This document shows, in pieces, positions 61,043-64,000 of a stretch of 64,000 nucleotides of DNA (the stretch's first letter is position 1; every line of letters begins with the position of its first letter). The position numbers and the translations under genes were made by a program. The stretch is from Candidatus Fraserbacteria bacterium (GTDB taxonomy: Bacteria; Bipolaricaulota; Bipolaricaulia; RBG-16-55-9; JAJCYT01), in contig JAJCYT010000030.1 in the NCBI GenBank assembly GCA_029262795.1, forward strand, positions 1 to 64,000, read 5' to 3'. Below the pieces are notes generated by a model, which had not been told where the DNA came from, did not search any database, and worked only from the letters and a program-made list of their open reading frames with translations.

Positions 61043-63238
61043 TTATTCGTTCATCACCGTCACGGGAATACCCTGACCTTCCCAGAACCATGAATCCAAG
61101 TGTGCATATGGATTCAAAGCGCTCCAGGCTTCCGTACCCATCATGTTGGGTTTGGCCGCAAAGGTTGCGCTTGGGAAAGCCAACCAGCAGTAACCCATGG
61201 TGTCAACCAATTTGCGGTTGATTTCCTGATAGATAGGGCGTGCTTTGTCGAGGTCTGCGTAGAGCAAGCCTTCTTCGATCAAAGCATCAATTTCAGGGTT
61301 GCTGTAGCCGTGCCAGTTGAAAGAAGTGTCAATGCTGTCGGTGTGCCAGATGGACGTGCCATCGGGGTCGGTGCCCATACGCCAGCCGGCGATAGCGGTC
61401 TCAAAATCATGGCTGCCATCGAGGTAGTCGTTGTAGAAGGCGTTGGTTTCCATGCCGCGAACTTCGGCTTTAAAGCCCATTTCGCTCAACTGCTGTTGCA
61501 TGATGATGGCGAAATCCTGACGGCGTGGGTTTGGCGTGTTGTGCGCAATTTCAAACTCCATCTTCTGAGTTTCACCATCTGCGCCAACTTTTTCCCAGAC
61601 TGCGCCAGAAGCAATGTTGCCGTCGCCGTCTTTTTCGATGCTCCAGCCAGCGCCTTCCATCAATTCAACCACGCGTTCAGCGTCGAAGTTTGGATGGATA
61701 TCGGCCAAGGATTCGTCCCAATCCCAACGCAAAGGATGAGAAGGGCCGTTGGTCAAATCGCCCAAACCACGTAACACGCGATCCACCATCATTTCACGGT
61801 CGATGGCGTGACACATGGCTTTGCGTACATCAACTTCCTGGAATAATTCATTGCGTAAATTCCAATGCCAATAGTCGTAGACCAACTGCGGATAGACAAA
61901 GGTAGAAAATTTATCATTCTCAACCAACTGGAAGTACTGGTCAACGTTCGAGCGTGTGTCGAGCACATCCACTTCACCAGAGAGCAAGGAAGCATATTGG
62001 GCATCTGTATCCGGCATGACCACCCAGTAAACCTTCTCGATGCCAGGGAAGGCGGTTTGGCCAGCCACTTCGATCTGGCGACCATAAGGGGCCATCCAGT
62101 ATTCATTAAAGCGTTTCAGGCTGACAAACTGCGCAGCTTCCCATTCGTCCAATGCATAAGGGCCGGAGCCGACGGTTTTACCCAACCCAGAATCCACACC
62201 CTGAATGCTGGAATAACCGTTTTCTTCAAAGTAAGGCTCATAGACGTGTTGTGGCATGATGCCCGAAGACGCCACAGCAAAAGGCAAAAAGGTGCGTTCT
62301 ACCTGCGTTAAAGTGACTGTAAAGGTGTGAGCGTCCACACAGTTCAAGCCTTCAATAGGCCATTCAGTGCTTTCACCATCATGGAAGGCTTGAGCGCCCA
62401 CCACTTTGTCGAAGTTGCCAAAGCGCACGCCAGGATAATCTGGGTGCATCCAGGCTTTGTATGAGAACATGACATCGCTGCAATCCAACATTTCGCCTGT
62501 TTCAGCATAATCGTGGAACTTGATGTTGTCGCGAAGATGGAAAGTGTAGGTCAAGTTATCTACATCCCATTCCCATGTGTGTGCCAAGCCAGGAATGGTT
62601 TCAAAGTTATCGTTGGTCTGTAAAAGGTTTCCAAAGATCAAGCCGGAAATTTGACTTTCCCAGGTGCCTTCCGTTGCGTTAGGCATTAAATAACGGGGCT
62701 CTGAACCCGCAGGAATACGGATTTCAGAACCACGGGAAAGTTCGATATGTTCAGCCAACTGAGCAGCCACGTCGCTGGTCATGTTGTCATCGGTCATGTT
62801 TTCCGTGGTGTTGTCTGCAGTGGTTGTATCTTCAGTGGTGTTTGCAGTATCTGTTGTTTCGGTCGTATCCGTGGTTTCCGTGTTGTCGGTCACCTGTTCT
62901 TCAACTGCTGCGACCACGATGGTCTGGGAAACAGTGGTTGAAGCATCTTTGTCGTCGGTGACGGTCAATTTGACGGTGTAGCTTTTTGCATCATTGAAGG
63001 CATGGCTGACGGTTGCGCCTTCTTTTGTGTTGCCGTCGCCAAAGTCCCATTCATATTTGGCGATGCTACCATCCGCATCTTTTGAACCAGTGCCGTTAAA
63101 AGCCACAGGAACCCCTGCCTGCGCTTCGGACGGTTGCACATTAAATTGTGCCGTCGGTTCCTGATTTTGTGCGCCGCAGCCCACCAGGGCCACCAACATT
63201 AAACACGTAAGACTCCAAAGGAATATGGTTTTTTTCAT
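61043..63238 (-). CDS. Lipoprotein PKD-fused family-5 solute-binding protein
   Basis: 731 residues. The signal peptide ends in the lipobox LVGC (Cys21), so it is a lipoprotein. Residues about 28-112 are a PKD domain (AGVPVAFNGTGSKDADGSIA, YEWDFGDGNTKEGATVSHAF, YTVKLTVTDDKD). A Thr/Asp/Glu-rich linker of about 45 residues follows. The rest is a family-5 binding protein (LSRGSEIRIPAGSEPRYL, YTFHLRDNIKFHDYAETG, VRKAMCHAIDREMMVDRVL, MGTDPDGTSIWHTDSID). Large family-5 proteins bind peptides or glycans. A PKD spacer on a binding protein is unusual. First gene of the second transporter operon. Confidence 0.88.
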   Translation of the reverse strand: MKKTIFLWSLTCLMLVALVGCGAQNQEPTAQFNVQPSEAQAGVPVAFNGTGSKDADGSIAKYEWDFGDGNTKEGATVSHAFNDAKSYTVKLTVTDDKDASTTVSQTIVVAAVEEQVTDNTETTDTTETTDTANTTEDTTTADNTTENMTDDNMTSDVAAQLAEHIELSRGSEIRIPAGSEPRYLMPNATEGTWESQISGLIFGNLLQTNDNFETIPGLAHTWEWDVDNLTYTFHLRDNIKFHDYAETGEMLDCSDVMFSYKAWMHPDYPGVRFGNFDKVVGAQAFHDGESTEWPIEGLNCVDAHTFTVTLTQVERTFLPFAVASSGIMPQHVYEPYFEENGYSSIQGVDSGLGKTVGSGPYALDEWEAAQFVSLKRFNEYWMAPYGRQIEVAGQTAFPGIEKVYWVVMPDTDAQYASLLSGEVDVLDTRSNVDQYFQLVENDKFSTFVYPQLVYDYWHWNLRNELFQEVDVRKAMCHAIDREMMVDRVLRGLGDLTNGPSHPLRWDWDESLADIHPNFDAERVVELMEGAGWSIEKDGDGNIASGAVWEKVGADGETQKMEFEIAHNTPNPRRQDFAIIMQQQLSEMGFKAEVRGMETNAFYNDYLDGSHDFETAIAGWRMGTDPDGTSIWHTDSIDTSFNWHGYSNPEIDALIEEGLLYADLDKARPIYQEINRKLVDTMGYCWLAFPSATFAAKPNMMGTEAWSALNPYAHLDSWFWEGQGIPVTVMNE

Positions 63239-63295
63239 AAAACCCCACCTTTCTCCTCTGACTCTGATGAAATATTCACATGTAGACCATTTTTA

Positions 63296-63328
63296 TTACG
63301 GATTCACAAAACGCATCTCTAGATATGC
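63296..63328 (+). repeat. Shared intergenic element, copy upstream of the PKD-binding-protein gene
   Basis: Contains the same 21-base block as 52940-52960 (here 63298-63318), 60 bases upstream of the binding-protein start codon. Nothing else is evident in this roughly 220-base gap. Confidence 0.6.
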
Positions 63329-63462
63329 GCGGACCAGGGTTCATGTTACTTTAATGAATAGTTTACGTCAATAAACCGATATTTTGACAGACCAATCGCT
63401 CATCAACCCCCTGCACCCTTTCAATCATATCATGAAAGCAGCAGTAGACCAAATAAAGTGAC

Positions 63463-64000
63463 TCAAATTACGCTTTGCCTACGAAATGCTTCAATCTGTG
63501 CGGCATCGTATCCAAGCGATGTCAACACATCGTCTGTGTGCTGACCCAGTGTCGGTGGTGGTGTTTCGAATCCACTTTCAGATTTTTGGTATTTAAGCGG
63601 CAGATTGATTACATCAATTTCACCACTAACGGGATGATCCATTTTCAATACACTACCTCGTGCCTGTGTCTGTGGATGATTCAATGCATCCCCCACGCTG
63701 AGTACGGGACTAACGGGCAATTGATGCTCATTGACTAAAAGTGCGACCCATTCCTGGGTTGTTTTTTGTTTGAATGTGGATTCGAGTACCGGTTCCAGTG
63801 CATCTCGATGTTCCACGCGCCCTTTGTTGGTCAGAAATCGTTCATCATTGGCCAAATCTTCCCTCCCCAGGGCAATACAGAATGTATGGAAGAGCTTGTC
63901 GTTGCCGATGGCCAGATTTAAATATCCGTCCGATGTTTCGACCACCTGATACGGCACAATCACAGGATCTTTCGTTCCCATGCGCTGCGGGTCTTCGCCG
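63463..64000 (-). CDS. CaiB/BaiF family III CoA-transferase, 5' part outside the window
   Basis: The frame stays open past the internal ATG at 63981 to the window edge (codons for GEDPQR precede it), so only the C-terminal part, about 179 residues, is present. PVIVPYQVVETSDGYLNLAIGNDKLFHTFC, GRVEHRDALEPVLESTF-type and HPQTQARGSVLKMDHP match type III CoA-transferases. These move CoA between carboxylic acids without a covalent enzyme-CoA thioester to Glu. The catalytic Asp would lie outside. Substrate unknown. Confidence 0.82.
   Translation of the reverse strand, partial: GEDPQRMGTKDPVIVPYQVVETSDGYLNLAIGNDKLFHTFCIALGREDLANDERFLTNKGRVEHRDALEPVLESTFKQKTTQEWVALLVNEHQLPVSPVLSVGDALNHPQTQARGSVLKMDHPVSGEIDVINLPLKYQKSESGFETPPPTLGQHTDDVLTSLGYDAAQIEAFRRQSVI

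Overview
The window reads as one contiguous piece of a bacterial chromosome of moderate G+C. It is densely coding on both strands. I saw no rRNA or tRNA gene, CRISPR array, transposase or phage gene. Gene content suggests an aerobic or facultative heterotroph: two acyl-CoA dehydrogenases, a type III CoA-transferase, a c-type cytochrome, a molybdenum hydroxylase, family-5 ABC importers and many exported beta-propeller or FG-GAP proteins. The phylum is uncertain. A Chloroflexota (Anaerolineae-like) genome is my best guess, from the seven-iron ferredoxin, the BTAD/SARP-TolB regulator and the FtsX/sorting-protein cassette; a diderm of another phylum is possible. The evidence on envelope type is mixed: a LolA/LolCDE-like set, AnmK/MurQ, one non-lipidated substrate-binding protein and one lipidated one.

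Layout. 1-5.2 kb: a cupredoxin-like gene cut by the window edge, a CHRD protein, YqeY, glutaryl-CoA dehydrogenase-like and FabG genes, then a degenerate phospholipase-D-like protein. 5.2-12.4 kb: ferredoxin, tandem ECF-type ATPase plus S41 protease, YigZ-RuvA, an exported glycine-rich peptide, PrmA. 12.4-16.2 kb: three-subunit molybdenum hydroxylase. 16.4-22.9 kb: two exported propeller proteins with diacylglycerol kinase, divergent IspE and a methyltransferase, then a cytochrome c/cupredoxin fusion with a second propeller protein. 22.9-28.2 kb: A+T-rich gap, a four-gene FtsX/sorting-protein/FtsX/ATPase operon, and a decayed partial copy of its ATPase gene. 28.2-34 kb: nucleotidyltransferase, HPRT, lamin-tail and FG-GAP proteins.

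34-44 kb is the most coherent system. It is a divergent peptidoglycan-sugar salvage regulon. One arm encodes a family-5 binding protein, two permeases, MurQ, AnmK and a beta-lactamase-fold hydrolase. The other arm encodes a GntR/UTRA regulator, NagA, NagB and an acetyltransferase. Both arms start from promoters of the same design: a TTGAnn-type -35, a 17-nt spacer, a TAnGCT -10, and the palindrome TGTATATACA covering the start site. The regulator mRNA appears leaderless. Together the genes would take anhydro-muropeptides or anhMurNAc to fructose-6-phosphate under one repressor, using an ABC importer instead of AmpG or a PTS.

44-64 kb: DUF885 peptidase, UvrA, Nudix, a membrane-bound SARP-TolB regulator, an atypical acyl-CoA dehydrogenase, branched-chain aminotransferase, cupin, oligoendopeptidase F, a second family-5 transporter whose binding protein carries an N-terminal PKD domain, and the end of a CoA-transferase gene. 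Both transporter operons have a strong hairpin between the binding-protein and permease genes, and neither encodes an ATPase.
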